Source of the DNA: Oceanicola sp.
Lineage (GTDB): Bacteria > Pseudomonadota > Alphaproteobacteria > Rhodobacterales > Rhodobacteraceae
Reading direction: 5' to 3'
Assembly: GCA_017792405.1 (NCBI GenBank)
Contig: CP051231.1
Location: forward strand, 1,404,011-1,468,010
DNA length: 64,000 nt
A program made the translations under genes and the position numbers. This document shows, in pieces, positions 36,147-44,250 of the stretch. The notes beneath the pieces are model-generated. The model searched no databases, was not told where the DNA came from, and was given only the letters and a program-made list of their open reading frames with translations. Positions within the stretch are counted from its first letter, which is position 1; every line of letters starts with the position of its first letter.

Positions 36147-36998
36147 TCAGCGGCGTTTGGTGGCCGGGCGACTGTCGGGGAGGCGGATGCGGGCGACCTG
36201 TTCGGCGATGGGATCGACCGAGAGCGGGTGCATGTCTTCGCGGTGGGCGTCGGGGTTGCCGAGATCGCGCCAGCTGCCGCCCTTGTAGATCTCGAGCGCG
36301 CCGTAGCTGGCCTTGTAACCCATCTTCGGGGAATCCGGCACCCAGTAGCCGAGGTAGACGTAGGGCAGCCCGGCCTCGCGGGCGATGGCGATGTGATCGA
36401 GGATGATGTAGCGCCCGAGCGAGTACTTCTCGAGATCCGGCTCGAAGAACGAGTAGACGAGGCTCACGCCGTCTTCGAGAACATCGGTGAGGCAGACGGC
36501 GACAAGCTTGTCTTCACCGGTGTCATTGCCCACGGCCCCGGCGGGCAGATGATACTCGATGACCCGGCTCTTGACCGGGGTCTCCTCAATCATCGCAGCG
36601 AACTCGAAGATATCCATGTCGGCCATGCCGCCATCGGCGTGGCGCTGGTCGAGATAGCGGCGGAAGAGGGCGTATTGCTCTTCGGTGGCCCAGGGGCTGT
36701 TGGCCTTGCGCACCAGTTCAGCGTTGCGGCGAACGACCCGTCGCTGGCTTTTGGAGGGCGTGAAGTCGGCCACGCGGATGCGGGCGGACATGCAGGCAGA
36801 GCAGTCGGCGCAGGAGGGACGGTATAGCACGTTCTGGCTGCGGCGGAAGCCTTGCTGGGAAAGCGTGTCATTCAGCTTTTCGGCGCCTTCGCCCTGCAGC
36901 GCGGTGAAGAGCTTCCGCTCCATCCGGCCCTCAAGGTAAGGGCAGGGCTGCGGGGCCGTCACGTAGAACTGGGGCGCGATGGGAAGCGTATGGCGCAA
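36147..36998 (-). CDS. bpt: Aspartate/glutamate leucyltransferase (Bpt)
   Basis: N-end-rule enzyme that transfers Leu from Leu-tRNA to N-terminal Asp or Glu of proteins, marking them for ClpS/ClpAP. The 283-residue protein has the ATE-family layout: [16 protein letters not shown] near the N-terminus, the [12 protein letters not shown] cysteine block with the RRVVRRN segment, and in the C-terminal domain [22 protein letters not shown] and [17 protein letters not shown]. Length and motifs fit Bpt of alphaproteobacteria. Starts at ATG 36998. Upstream is a large hairpin and the RDD gene. Confidence 0.93.
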   Translation of the reverse strand: MRHTLPIAPQFYVTAPQPCPYLEGRMERKLFTALQGEGAEKLNDTLSQQGFRRSQNVLYRPSCADCSACMSARIRVADFTPSKSQRRVVRRNAELVRKANSPWATEEQYALFRRYLDQRHADGGMADMDIFEFAAMIEETPVKSRVIEYHLPAGAVGNDTGEDKLVAVCLTDVLEDGVSLVYSFFEPDLEKYSLGRYIILDHIAIAREAGLPYVYLGYWVPDSPKMGYKASYGALEIYKGGSWRDLGNPDAHREDMHPLSVDPIAEQVARIRLPDSRPATKRR

Positions 36999-37049
36999 GA
37001 GGCAGTCTGGCGGTTTGGAGCGGTCTGAGGGACGGTAACAGTGGTATGA

Positions 37050-37086
37050 CGCCGCGCCAAGCCCCCAGAATGGGGGAGGCGCGGCG
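37050..37086 (-). terminator. Large hairpin downstream of the RDD gene
   Basis: CGCCGCGCC pairs with GGCGCGGCG, enclosing an inner CCCCC/GGGGG stem. It lacks a T-run. It may end the RDD transcript or be a stable 3' element between it and bpt. Confidence 0.5.
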
Positions 37087-37116
37087 AAAATGCTGCTCTG
37101 CGGCGAGAGCCGGTTG

Positions 37117-37575
37117 TCAGCGGCGGACGGCGGCGCGGTTTATGGCGACGCTGCCCAGAAGATGGTCACCCAAGCTCTGGCGGCGGGCGGTGGTAAGCAT
37201 CAGGACGATCGAGATCACCTGCACGAAGAAGGTGGAGATCGCCACCGAGTAGATCAGCGTATGAATGAACGCTTCGCCGAGGCCGAAGCGCTCGCCCCGG
37301 AAGGTACGCATTTCGAGCGACATCAGGCGCATGCCCCATGTGGCTGAGCCCGAAGCGAGGGTGATGGTGCGGTAGGCGAAGGATATCACCAGCCAGAGCA
37401 ACGGGTAGAACAGCAGCCCGGTGAAGGCGGTGAAAGGGAGCACCAGCAGGGTCACGAGGAAGATCATCACCCCATCGACCAGCCATGCGAAGAAGCGCTT
37501 GGCAGGTGTGTCGGCGTAGAACTCGGGGTTCAGCTCCGGGTCGGGGAGGGAAGTGATGCTGTCCATGGTGGACAT
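37117..37575 (-). CDS. RDD family membrane protein
   Basis: 152-residue inner-membrane protein with the RDD signature region ([17 protein letters not shown]) and three hydrophobic helices (about residues 33-52, 53-74 and 112-134). The family is thought to act in ion or solute transport or as an accessory, but its role is mostly unknown. Start ATG 37575 follows AAGGAG by about 9 nt; the frame to 37611 would add a short tail. Upstream is the DUF2852 gene, about 120 bp away. Confidence 0.88.
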   Translation of the reverse strand: MSTMDSITSLPDPELNPEFYADTPAKRFFAWLVDGVMIFLVTLLVLPFTAFTGLLFYPLLWLVISFAYRTITLASGSATWGMRLMSLEMRTFRGERFGLGEAFIHTLIYSVAISTFFVQVISIVLMLTTARRQSLGDHLLGSVAINRAAVRR

Positions 37576-37697
37576 GTGCGGTGTCTCCTTGCGGTTTTGA
37601 AGTGGGCCCACCGCGATAGGGGGAATGCGCGGCGGGCCGTTGGGAGGCCAACGCTTGATGCGCCGGCCTCGTTCCGTTGTTTGTTGAAGGCCGGGGC

Positions 37698-38168
37698 TTA
37701 GCGCGGCTCGGAGAGCGCGGGCTCGGCACCGGTGTCGTCATCCTCGTCATCCGAGGTCTGAGCGGCCTTTGCACGGTCGTCCATGAAGGCATCGAACTCC
37801 TGCTTGTCCTTGGCGGCGCGAAGGCGCTCGAGGAAGCTTTCAAAGGCGTCCTGCTCGTCTTCGAGGCGGCGCAGGGTTTCGGCCTTGTAGGCGTCGAAGG
37901 CGGTGTTGCCCGAGGAGCGGAAGCCGTGGCGACGGTTCATCCGGTGGGCTTCATGGTGGTGGGAGCGCCGGACGGCGCATTTGCCGGAAAACATGCGTTT
38001 GCTCCAGATCATGTAAGCGAGAAGGGCGAGACCGACGGGCCAGAAGAAGATGAACCCCAGCACCATGGCTGCGATCCAGGCTCCCTTGCCACGCTCGTCC
38101 AGCCAGCCTTCGGCACGGGCGAACCAGCCGGGCTGGTGCGTGACGGTGGCGGTTTGGGCGGTGTTCAT
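37698..38168 (-). CDS. DUF2852 membrane protein
   Basis: 156-residue protein with an N-terminal amphipathic segment, one hydrophobic hairpin (about residues 30-55, AAMVLGFIFFWPVGLALLAYMIW) and a charged cytoplasmic C-terminal half that is probably a coiled coil (TLRRLEDEQDAFESFLERLRAAKDKQEF) with an acidic end. The FFWPVGLALLAYMIWS block is the hallmark of DUF2852. Start ATG 38168 is preceded by a GGAGATA ribosome binding site. Two copies of a palindromic sequence upstream suggest tight transcriptional control. Function unknown. Confidence 0.85.
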   Translation of the reverse strand: MNTAQTATVTHQPGWFARAEGWLDERGKGAWIAAMVLGFIFFWPVGLALLAYMIWSKRMFSGKCAVRRSHHHEAHRMNRRHGFRSSGNTAFDAYKAETLRRLEDEQDAFESFLERLRAAKDKQEFDAFMDDRAKAAQTSDDEDDDTGAEPALSEPR

Positions 38169-38196
38169 CAGGGTATCTCCGTTTCGGTTTTTGTTT

Positions 38197-38217
38197 ATGT
38201 GAATGTCTTTCACATTA
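38197..38217. promoter_or_regulatory. Palindromic operator, proximal copy, DUF2852 gene
   Basis: ATGTGAA-TGTCT-TTCACAT followed by TA. An exact 7-bp dyad about 30 bp before the start codon. The core ATGTGAATGT is repeated at 38256. Confidence 0.6.
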
Positions 38218-38255
38218 CGGGAGATGGGGGCTGGGGAGGTGGGGTTCAAGGGTAA

Positions 38256-38277
38256 ATGTGAATGTTTTTTACATTTA
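38256..38277. promoter_or_regulatory. Palindromic operator, distal copy, DUF2852 gene
   Basis: A second copy in the same orientation. ATGTGAATGT is identical to the proximal copy and is followed by TTTTTTACATTTA. Here the dyad GTAAATGT (38252-38259)/ACATTTAC (38271-38278) is exact. Confidence 0.6.
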
Positions 38278-38291
38278 CACGAGAAATGCGG

Positions 38292-38870
38292 TTACTCGCG
38301 GCAACCTGCGCCCTCTGGGATAGCGGCGGGGCCGTTCTCGAGGAGCAAATCCACGAGCGTTTCGGGCAGGACGCCTTCGGCGTTGGAAACCAGTTGGTGG
38401 TAGGTTGCGGCCAGCATTTCGGGGTTGCTGGCGAAGGAAACGGGCGAGCGCGCCAAGGTTGCTAGCGTCGCGAGTTGCTGAGGCGTCGCGTCTTGCGAGG
38501 TGGCGCCCCAGTATGCAGCGAGGGCCGCAGGGAAACCGATGCAACCGTGCCCGAGATCGGCGCGGGCGGCCCAGCCTTGCGCAATTTCAATGTCGGACAG
38601 GATGAGGCGAAGCCCAACGGTTTTTCGCGCCCAACGGAGTTGGTCCGAGAGGGTTTCGTGCCCTTCTTCCGGTCCGGTGCCATTGGCTTGCTCCGCCCGA
38701 ATGACCTGTTCGCGGAGCATTGGCCCGAAGGTCTCGACTTCGCCCTGCGAGTCCGGCTCCACGATGGCGATGACGAGCGGCTCCATGCCCGCGGGGATCG
38801 AGAGCGGTTTGTCTTGGGCGGCGGCCTGCGAAGTGGCCAGCGCGAAGGCGGCAAGGATGGCGCGGATCAT
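38292..38870 (-). CDS. Small exported protein, unknown
   Basis: 192-residue protein with a Sec signal peptide (MIRAILAAFALATSQAAAQ). The mature part has two cysteines (GHGCIGF and the near-terminal AGCRE) and no recognised family. It starts by ATGA overlap with the stop codon of the YbaK-like gene, so it is translated as the second gene of that unit. A possible periplasmic factor; no function is proposed. Confidence 0.65.
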   Translation of the reverse strand: MIRAILAAFALATSQAAAQDKPLSIPAGMEPLVIAIVEPDSQGEVETFGPMLREQVIRAEQANGTGPEEGHETLSDQLRWARKTVGLRLILSDIEIAQGWAARADLGHGCIGFPAALAAYWGATSQDATPQQLATLATLARSPVSFASNPEMLAATYHQLVSNAEGVLPETLVDLLLENGPAAIPEGAGCRE

Positions 38871-39337
38871 TGGGTGAACTCGCTCGTCTCGGCTTCGGCC
38901 AACCTGCCCATCTCAGCCGGGGCGATCTCGAAGATGTGGCGCGGGGTGCCGGCTGCGGCCCAGACGGATGGAAACTCCGTCAGGCGCGGATCGAGGAAGG
39001 CTTTGGGCGCGGTCAGGTGGCCGATCGGGGCGACGCCGCCAATGGCGAAGCCGGTGATGTCGCGCACGGCCTTGCCATCTGCGCGGGTGAGCGGCTCGCC
39101 CGCCGCGGCGCTGGCCTTGGCCGGATCAACCTGATTGCCGCCTGCGGTGAGAAAGAGATAAAGCGCGCCGCTCGTCTCCCCGGCGAAGATGATCGACTTG
39201 GTGATCTGGTCGATCTCGCAGCCCGCGGCTGCCGCGGCCTCGGCGGCGGTGCGGGTGCTTTCGGGCATTTCACGCGTCGTGTCGGGCAGGCCTGCGGCTT
39301 CGAGGGCGGCGCGGACGCGCTTGAGGGATTTTGACAT
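38867..39337 (-). CDS. YbaK/EbsC-type aminoacyl-tRNA deacylase
   Basis: 156-residue editing-domain protein, expected to hydrolyse mischarged tRNA (Cys-tRNA(Pro) for YbaK; related paralogues act on Ala or other residues). The catalytic lysine region is EIDQITKSIIF (K47), and the conserved GFAIGGVAPIGH block follows. Starts at ATG 39337. It is followed by an ATGA overlap with the unknown exported gene. Free-standing YbaK-like proteins have varied specificity and I cannot decide which tRNA it corrects. Confidence 0.9.
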   Translation of the reverse strand: MSKSLKRVRAALEAAGLPDTTREMPESTRTAAEAAAAAGCEIDQITKSIIFAGETSGALYLFLTAGGNQVDPAKASAAAGEPLTRADGKAVRDITGFAIGGVAPIGHLTAPKAFLDPRLTEFPSVWAAAGTPRHIFEIAPAEMGRLAEAETSEFTQ

Positions 39338-39399
39338 GCTCGGGCCTCGTCTGGTGGGTTTGCGCCCACCCTACGCGGCGCGGGCGCGGCGGCAAGTGG

Positions 39400-40329
39400 C
39401 TATGCCGCGCCCAGCCAGACGATATAGGCGGCGTAAGGCGCGACCAGTGCCACGCCTTCCTTGCGGGTGATGCGCCAGCCGGTGGTGGCGAGAAAGAGCA
39501 TCAGTGCTGTGGCGGCGAGCATGACCATGGCATCGGGGATCATGGCGGTTGCATCCAGCGGCGCGGGGGCGAGCAGGGCGGTGGCGCCGAGGATGCCGAG
39601 GATGTTGTAGATGTTGGAGCCCAGCACGTTGCCCAGCGCCAGTTCGGGCTGACCTTTGCGGGCGGCCATGATGGAGGTGACAAGCTCGGGCAGCGAGGTG
39701 CCGACGGCAACGATGGTGAGGCCGATCACCGCCTCGGAGACACCGAGCGTGGTGGCAAGGTCGACCGCGCCGGAGACGAGAAACCGGGCGCCCAGCAGCG
39801 TGAGCGCGATGCCGACGGCGGTGAGCGCGAAAGCCGCGACGGGCGAGAGCGTGCGGGCGCCGGTTTCAAGCTCCGGGTCGGGGCCTTCGGCGGCTTCGGT
39901 CTTCCATGCATAGACGAGGTAGGCAACCAGACCGGCGAGGAGCAGCACACCAGAGAGCCGGGTGAAGCTGCCGGTCATGGCAAGGCCGAGGCAGGCGACC
40001 GTGGCGAGCATGACTGCCGCACCATCGCGCAGCAGCGCAGCGCGGCGCACGACGATGGGCGCCATCAGCGCGGCGGCGCCGAGGATCAGCAGGGCATTGG
40101 CGATGTTGGAGCCGATGACGTTGCCCAGCGCGATATCGGGCGCGCCGGAGTAGGCGGCTTGCAGCGAGGTGAAGAGTTCGGGCGTGGAGGTGCCGAAACC
40201 GACCACGGTCAGGCCGACGAAGAGCGGTGAGAGGCCAAGGCGCAGAGAGAGCGCAACCGCGCCGCGCAGCAGGACTTCGCCGCCAAGGATCAGCAGGGCG
40301 AGGCCGGCGGCCAGAGTGAGGAAAAGCAT
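39400..40329 (-). CDS. Calcium/cation antiporter (YrbG-like, CaCA family)
   Basis: 309-residue inner-membrane protein with about ten helices. The two inverted alpha repeats of the Na+/Ca2+ exchanger family are clear: GFGTSTPELFTSL...GNVIGSNIANALLILG and AVGTSLPELVTSIMAARKGQ...GNVLGSNIYNILGILG. Both contain the ion-binding Glu and Asn. Length matches K+-dependent or YrbG-type exchangers. Start ATG 40329 has TTGAGG upstream; an ATG at 40344 is an alternative. Divergent from glnE. Confidence 0.93.
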   Translation of the reverse strand: MLFLTLAAGLALLILGGEVLLRGAVALSLRLGLSPLFVGLTVVGFGTSTPELFTSLQAAYSGAPDIALGNVIGSNIANALLILGAAALMAPIVVRRAALLRDGAAVMLATVACLGLAMTGSFTRLSGVLLLAGLVAYLVYAWKTEAAEGPDPELETGARTLSPVAAFALTAVGIALTLLGARFLVSGAVDLATTLGVSEAVIGLTIVAVGTSLPELVTSIMAARKGQPELALGNVLGSNIYNILGILGATALLAPAPLDATAMIPDAMVMLAATALMLFLATTGWRITRKEGVALVAPYAAYIVWLGAA

Positions 40330-40448
40330 GGGAGAAAACCTCAAAGGGGGCTTGGGCGGATATCATGGGGCGCAGGGCCTGCTACAAGGGGGAGCGCAGG
40401 TTTATTTGCACCCGTTGACGGTGCCGCACGGGCGGGAGAAGAAGACAC

Positions 40449-43223
40449 ATGGAATTCGAGAGCCGCATCACCCGTCTACCGATCGCCGTGGACGCATCTG
40501 CCGCTGACGCTGCGCTCGACAGCGCGGGCTGGGCCGGGGGCGACGTGGCGCGGCTGCTCTCCGGCATGGCCGGCTCGTCGCCCTACCTTGCGGGCCTTCT
40601 GGGCAAGGAGGCGGCCTGGCTGGAAGGCGCGCTGGCCGGGCCAGTTGAGGATGTGGTGCCCGCGGTGCTGGCAGAGGCAGCAGAGGGCGATGTTGGCGTG
40701 TCGCTCCGGGTGGCCAAGCGGCGGCTGGCGCTCTTTACCGCGCTTGCGGACCTAAGCGGGGTCTGGCCGCTGGAAAAGGTGACCGGCGCGCTGACCGATC
40801 TGGCTGATGCCTCGGTGCAGATTGCGTGGCGGCGGGCGCTGGAGCAGGAGGCGGCGCGGCGCAAGTCTATCCTTGAGCCTGAGGACGTGAACGAAGCGCT
40901 GTGCGGCATCTTCGTGCTGGCGATGGGCAAGATGGGCGCGCATGAGCTGAATTACTCTTCCGACATCGACCTGATCGTGCTCTTCGATCAGGACCGCTGG
41001 CCGGAACGGGACTTTCACGAGTTGCGCACCAGCCTCGTGCGGGCCACGCGGGAGGCGGCGAAGCTGCTGAGTGACAACACGGCGGAGGGCTATGTCTTTC
41101 GCACCGATCTGCGACTGAGGCCTGATCCGAGCGTGACGCCGGTGTGCCTGAGCATGGAGGCGGCGGAGCGGTATTACGAGAGCCTCGGGCGCACATGGGA
41201 GAGGGCCGCACACATCAAGGCGCGGGTTTGTGCGGGCGCGTTCAAGGAAGGCGCGGGATACCTCGAGCGGCTCCGTCCGTTCATCTGGCGCAAGCATCTC
41301 GACTTCGCGGCCATACAGGATGCGCATGACATGCGGCTGGCGATCCGGGAGCACAAGGGGCTGCACGGCACGGCGCTGGAGGGGCGCGACCTGAAGCTGG
41401 GGCGCGGCGGCATTCGGGAGATCGAGTTTTTCACCCAGACGCGGCAGATCATCGCCGGTGGGCGTGACCCGGACCTGCGGGTGCGTGGAACGGTCGAGGG
41501 GCTCGCCCGGCTCGCGGAAGCGGGTTGGGTCGGCACGGAGGAGGCCGCGCAGTTGAGCGCCGATTACCGGGCGCACCGAGAGTTGGAGCACCGGATCCAG
41601 ATGGTGCATGACCAGCAGACGCACGCGCTGCCCAAGGATGCTGCCGGTATCGAACGGGTGGCCCGGCTGGCAGGCGAGGGCGACTCGGGGGCCTTCCGGG
41701 CGCAATTGGAAGAACGGCTGGAGCGCGTGGCCGGGCTGGCCGAGGGGTTCTTTGCGCCGGGGCGGAAGCGCACCATCGAGGAAGAGGCCCCGGAGTGGGG
41801 CGAGGCGGCGCGTGAGATCATGTCGCGCTGGAAGGGCTATGCCGCCTTTCGCTCGACCCGCGCGGGCGAACTCTTTGCGCGCATCCGGCCCGAACTGATG
41901 GCGCAACTCGGTGGCGCGGCCAAGCCGGAAGAAGCACTTTCGGCCTTTGACGGGTTTCTGCGGGGGCTGCCTGCAGGGGTGCAAATCTTCTCGCTCTTCG
42001 CCTCGAACCCGCAGTTGCTGGGCCTGATCGTGGACATCTGCGCCACGGCGCCGGAGCTGGCCGAATATCTCAGTCACAACGCGGGCGTCCTCGATGCGGT
42101 GATTGGTGGCGACTTCTTTGCCGATTGGCCGGGGGTGCCGGTACTGGAGGCGCAGCTGGCCGAAGAGATCGCGCGGGTCGAGGATTACGAGGGCAAGCTC
42201 GACACAGCGCGGCGCTGGATGAAGGAGTGGCACTTTCGGATCGGGGTGCACTTGTTGCGGGGCCATGCCAGCGCCTTGGTGGCGGGCGAGCAATATGCGC
42301 TGCTGGCCGAGGCGGTTCTAAAAGCGGTGTTCCCAGTGGTCGAAGCCGAACACACGGCACGGCACGGCGCGGCGCCGGGGCGCGGGGCGGTGGTGCTGGG
42401 CATGGGCTCGCTCGGCGCGGGCTGGCTCAATGCGCAGTCGGACCTCGACCTGATCGTGATCTATGACGCGGCGGGCGTGGAGAGCAGCGAGGGCAAGCGC
42501 CCGCTCACCGCGGGCGCCTGGTATGCCCGGCTCACAAAGGCACTGGTGACGGCGTTGACGGCGCTGATGGCGGAAGGGCGGCTCTACGAGGTGGACATGC
42601 GGCTCAGGCCCTCGGGCAATGCCGGGCCGGTGGCGACATCGCTCTCGGCTTTCGCGGCCTACCAGCGCGAGGAAGCCTGGACCTGGGAGCACCTTGCGCT
42701 GACGCGGGCGCGGGTGATCTGCGGGGCGGAGGCGCTGGCGGCAGAGGTCGAGGCGGTGCGCTGCGAGGTGCTGGCGGCAGAGAAGGACCGCGCCAAGGTG
42801 CTGGCCGATGTGGCGGAGATGCGGGCGCGGATCTTCGATGCGAAAGGCACGGGCGGCGGGCTGGAGGCCAAGATCGGGCCGGGACGGATGCAGGACATCG
42901 AACTGGCCGCCCAAGCGGCGGCGCTACTTGGGGGCGTGCCCGACCGCCGGGTGGAGGCGCAGCTGGAGGCTGGGGCACTGGAGGGGGACACCGCACAGCT
43001 CGCGGAGACTTATGCGCTGATGCGGCAGGTACAGGGCTGCGCGCGGTTGCTGACCGCCGGGCAGTTGGAGACGGAGGCTCTGGGAGAGGGCGCACGGGCG
43101 CTTTTTGCCCGGGAAACCGGGATCGAGGGGCTGGAGCCTCTCGCAGAACAGATGGATGAGGCCGCCCGACTGGCGGCCCGAGTGATCGATACGGCGCTTG
43201 GCAGCGCGGAACAGGAGGCCTGA
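40449..43223 (+). CDS. glnE: Glutamine synthetase adenylyltransferase/deadenylylase
   Basis: Bifunctional nucleotidyltransferase (924 residues) that adenylylates and deadenylylates glutamine synthetase in response to PII. Both nucleotidyltransferase active sites are visible: AMGKMGAHELNYSSDIDLIVLF in the N-terminal half and GMGSLGAGWLNAQSDLDLIVIY in the C-terminal half, each with the Gly-x(4-9)-Asp-x-Asp pattern. DLRLRPDPS and DMRLRPSGNAG follow as the paired third carboxylates, with helical linkers (GRGGIREIEFFTQTRQ, GPGRMQDIELAAQ). Starts ATG 40449. A small gene overlaps its stop by one base (TGATG), implying coupling. Confidence 0.96.
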   Translation: MEFESRITRLPIAVDASAADAALDSAGWAGGDVARLLSGMAGSSPYLAGLLGKEAAWLEGALAGPVEDVVPAVLAEAAEGDVGVSLRVAKRRLALFTALADLSGVWPLEKVTGALTDLADASVQIAWRRALEQEAARRKSILEPEDVNEALCGIFVLAMGKMGAHELNYSSDIDLIVLFDQDRWPERDFHELRTSLVRATREAAKLLSDNTAEGYVFRTDLRLRPDPSVTPVCLSMEAAERYYESLGRTWERAAHIKARVCAGAFKEGAGYLERLRPFIWRKHLDFAAIQDAHDMRLAIREHKGLHGTALEGRDLKLGRGGIREIEFFTQTRQIIAGGRDPDLRVRGTVEGLARLAEAGWVGTEEAAQLSADYRAHRELEHRIQMVHDQQTHALPKDAAGIERVARLAGEGDSGAFRAQLEERLERVAGLAEGFFAPGRKRTIEEEAPEWGEAAREIMSRWKGYAAFRSTRAGELFARIRPELMAQLGGAAKPEEALSAFDGFLRGLPAGVQIFSLFASNPQLLGLIVDICATAPELAEYLSHNAGVLDAVIGGDFFADWPGVPVLEAQLAEEIARVEDYEGKLDTARRWMKEWHFRIGVHLLRGHASALVAGEQYALLAEAVLKAVFPVVEAEHTARHGAAPGRGAVVLGMGSLGAGWLNAQSDLDLIVIYDAAGVESSEGKRPLTAGAWYARLTKALVTALTALMAEGRLYEVDMRLRPSGNAGPVATSLSAFAAYQREEAWTWEHLALTRARVICGAEALAAEVEAVRCEVLAAEKDRAKVLADVAEMRARIFDAKGTGGGLEAKIGPGRMQDIELAAQAAALLGGVPDRRVEAQLEAGALEGDTAQLAETYALMRQVQGCARLLTAGQLETEALGEGARALFARETGIEGLEPLAEQMDEAARLAARVIDTALGSAEQEA

Positions 43224-43501
43224 TGGCACAGATCGACGAAACGGCACGCTTTGACCACAAGGGGCTCATCCGTGAGGCCTATCGGATGGAGGGCGTTGGG
43301 CCGGGTGAGGCCCGCAGCATCTTTCTCGACTGGGCCCTGAGCCTGCCGGATGAAACCGAGCAGAGCATGGCACTGCGCTCGCTTTACGAGCACTACGGTC
43401 GGCGGGCGCCGGAGCATCCGATGTCTGTCGTGCTGCAGGAGGCGATGGAGGCCGATATGACGCCCAAGCGCCGTGGCGGCTGGCGCGGGCGGCGGGAGTA
43501 G
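43223..43501 (+). CDS. Small protein coupled to glnE
   Basis: 92-residue soluble protein (MAQIDETARFDHKGLIREAY). It is helical, rich in charged residues, with an Arg-rich C-terminus (KRRGGWRGRRE). No family is recognised. Its ATG overlaps the glnE stop codon, so it is translated after GlnE; this implies a link with nitrogen regulation, which is inference. A long hairpin follows it. Confidence 0.72.
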   Translation: MAQIDETARFDHKGLIREAYRMEGVGPGEARSIFLDWALSLPDETEQSMALRSLYEHYGRRAPEHPMSVVLQEAMEADMTPKRRGGWRGRRE

Positions 43502-43541
43502 CGCGTCCCAGGCGCCGGCTTTTTCAGCTACGCCTTGTAGG

Positions 43542-43577
43542 CTCCGTGGTGGAGGAGCAAGTCCGGCCACCACGGAG
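43542..43577. terminator. 11-bp hairpin between the glnE unit and eda
   Basis: CTCCGTGGTGG-N14-CCACCACGGAG is exact and sits between two convergent genes. No T-run is present on either side, so a bidirectional terminator is likely but not certain. Confidence 0.6.
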
Positions 43578-43593
43578 ACGCGCTATGTGCGCC

Positions 43594-44235
43594 TTAGCGC
43601 GGGAGTGCGGCTGCCTCTTTGGCCAAGGCGGTGATACCGTCCCAATCGCCGGATTTGACCTTGTCGCCCGGGGCGACCCAAGAGCCGCCGACGCACATGA
43701 CGTTGGACAGGCTTAGGTAGTCATTGGCGTTTTTCAGGCTCACGCCGCCGGTGGGGCAGAAGCTGATCTGCGGGATCGGCGCGCCGATGGCCTTGAGGGC
43801 GGGGGCGCCGCCGGAGGCTTCGGCGGGGAAGAACTTCATCGCCGTGTAGCCGCGTTCGAGTAGGGCCATCGCCTCCGTGGCAGTGGCCGCGCCCGGGAGG
43901 AGCGGCAGGCCAGCGTCTTCACAGGCTTTCAGCAGGGTGTCGGTGGCGCCGGGGCTGACACCGAACTTGGCGCCTGCGGCGACGGCGTTTTTGACATCTT
44001 CGGGGGTGAGTAGGGTGCCGGCGCCGACCACGCCGCCTTCGACCTCGCTCATGGCGCGGATCACATCGAGCGCGGCGGGGGTGCGCAGGGTGACCTCGAG
44101 CGCGGGCAGGCCGCCAGCGACAAGCGCCTCGGCGAGTGGGGCTGCATGGGCCACGTCATCGACCACCAGCACCGGGACGACCGGGGCAAGGGCACAGATT
44201 TCTTTTGTCTTCGCAGAGGCTTCAGCGGGGGTCAT
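43594..44235 (-). CDS. eda: 2-dehydro-3-deoxyphosphogluconate (KDPG) aldolase
   Basis: Class I aldolase splitting KDPG to pyruvate and glyceraldehyde-3-phosphate, the last specific step of the Entner-Doudoroff pathway. The 213-residue protein has the Glu in GLPALEVTLRTPAAL, GAGTLLTPEDVKNA, the Schiff-base lysine in TAMKFFPAEASGG and FCPTGGV. It lies 15 bp downstream of edd, so they form one operon. The phosphate-binding GGSWVAPGDKVKSGDW ends the fold. Confidence 0.96.
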   Translation of the reverse strand: MTPAEASAKTKEICALAPVVPVLVVDDVAHAAPLAEALVAGGLPALEVTLRTPAALDVIRAMSEVEGGVVGAGTLLTPEDVKNAVAAGAKFGVSPGATDTLLKACEDAGLPLLPGAATATEAMALLERGYTAMKFFPAEASGGAPALKAIGAPIPQISFCPTGGVSLKNANDYLSLSNVMCVGGSWVAPGDKVKSGDWDGITALAKEAAALPR

Positions 44236-44250
44236 GATGGTGTTCCTTGT

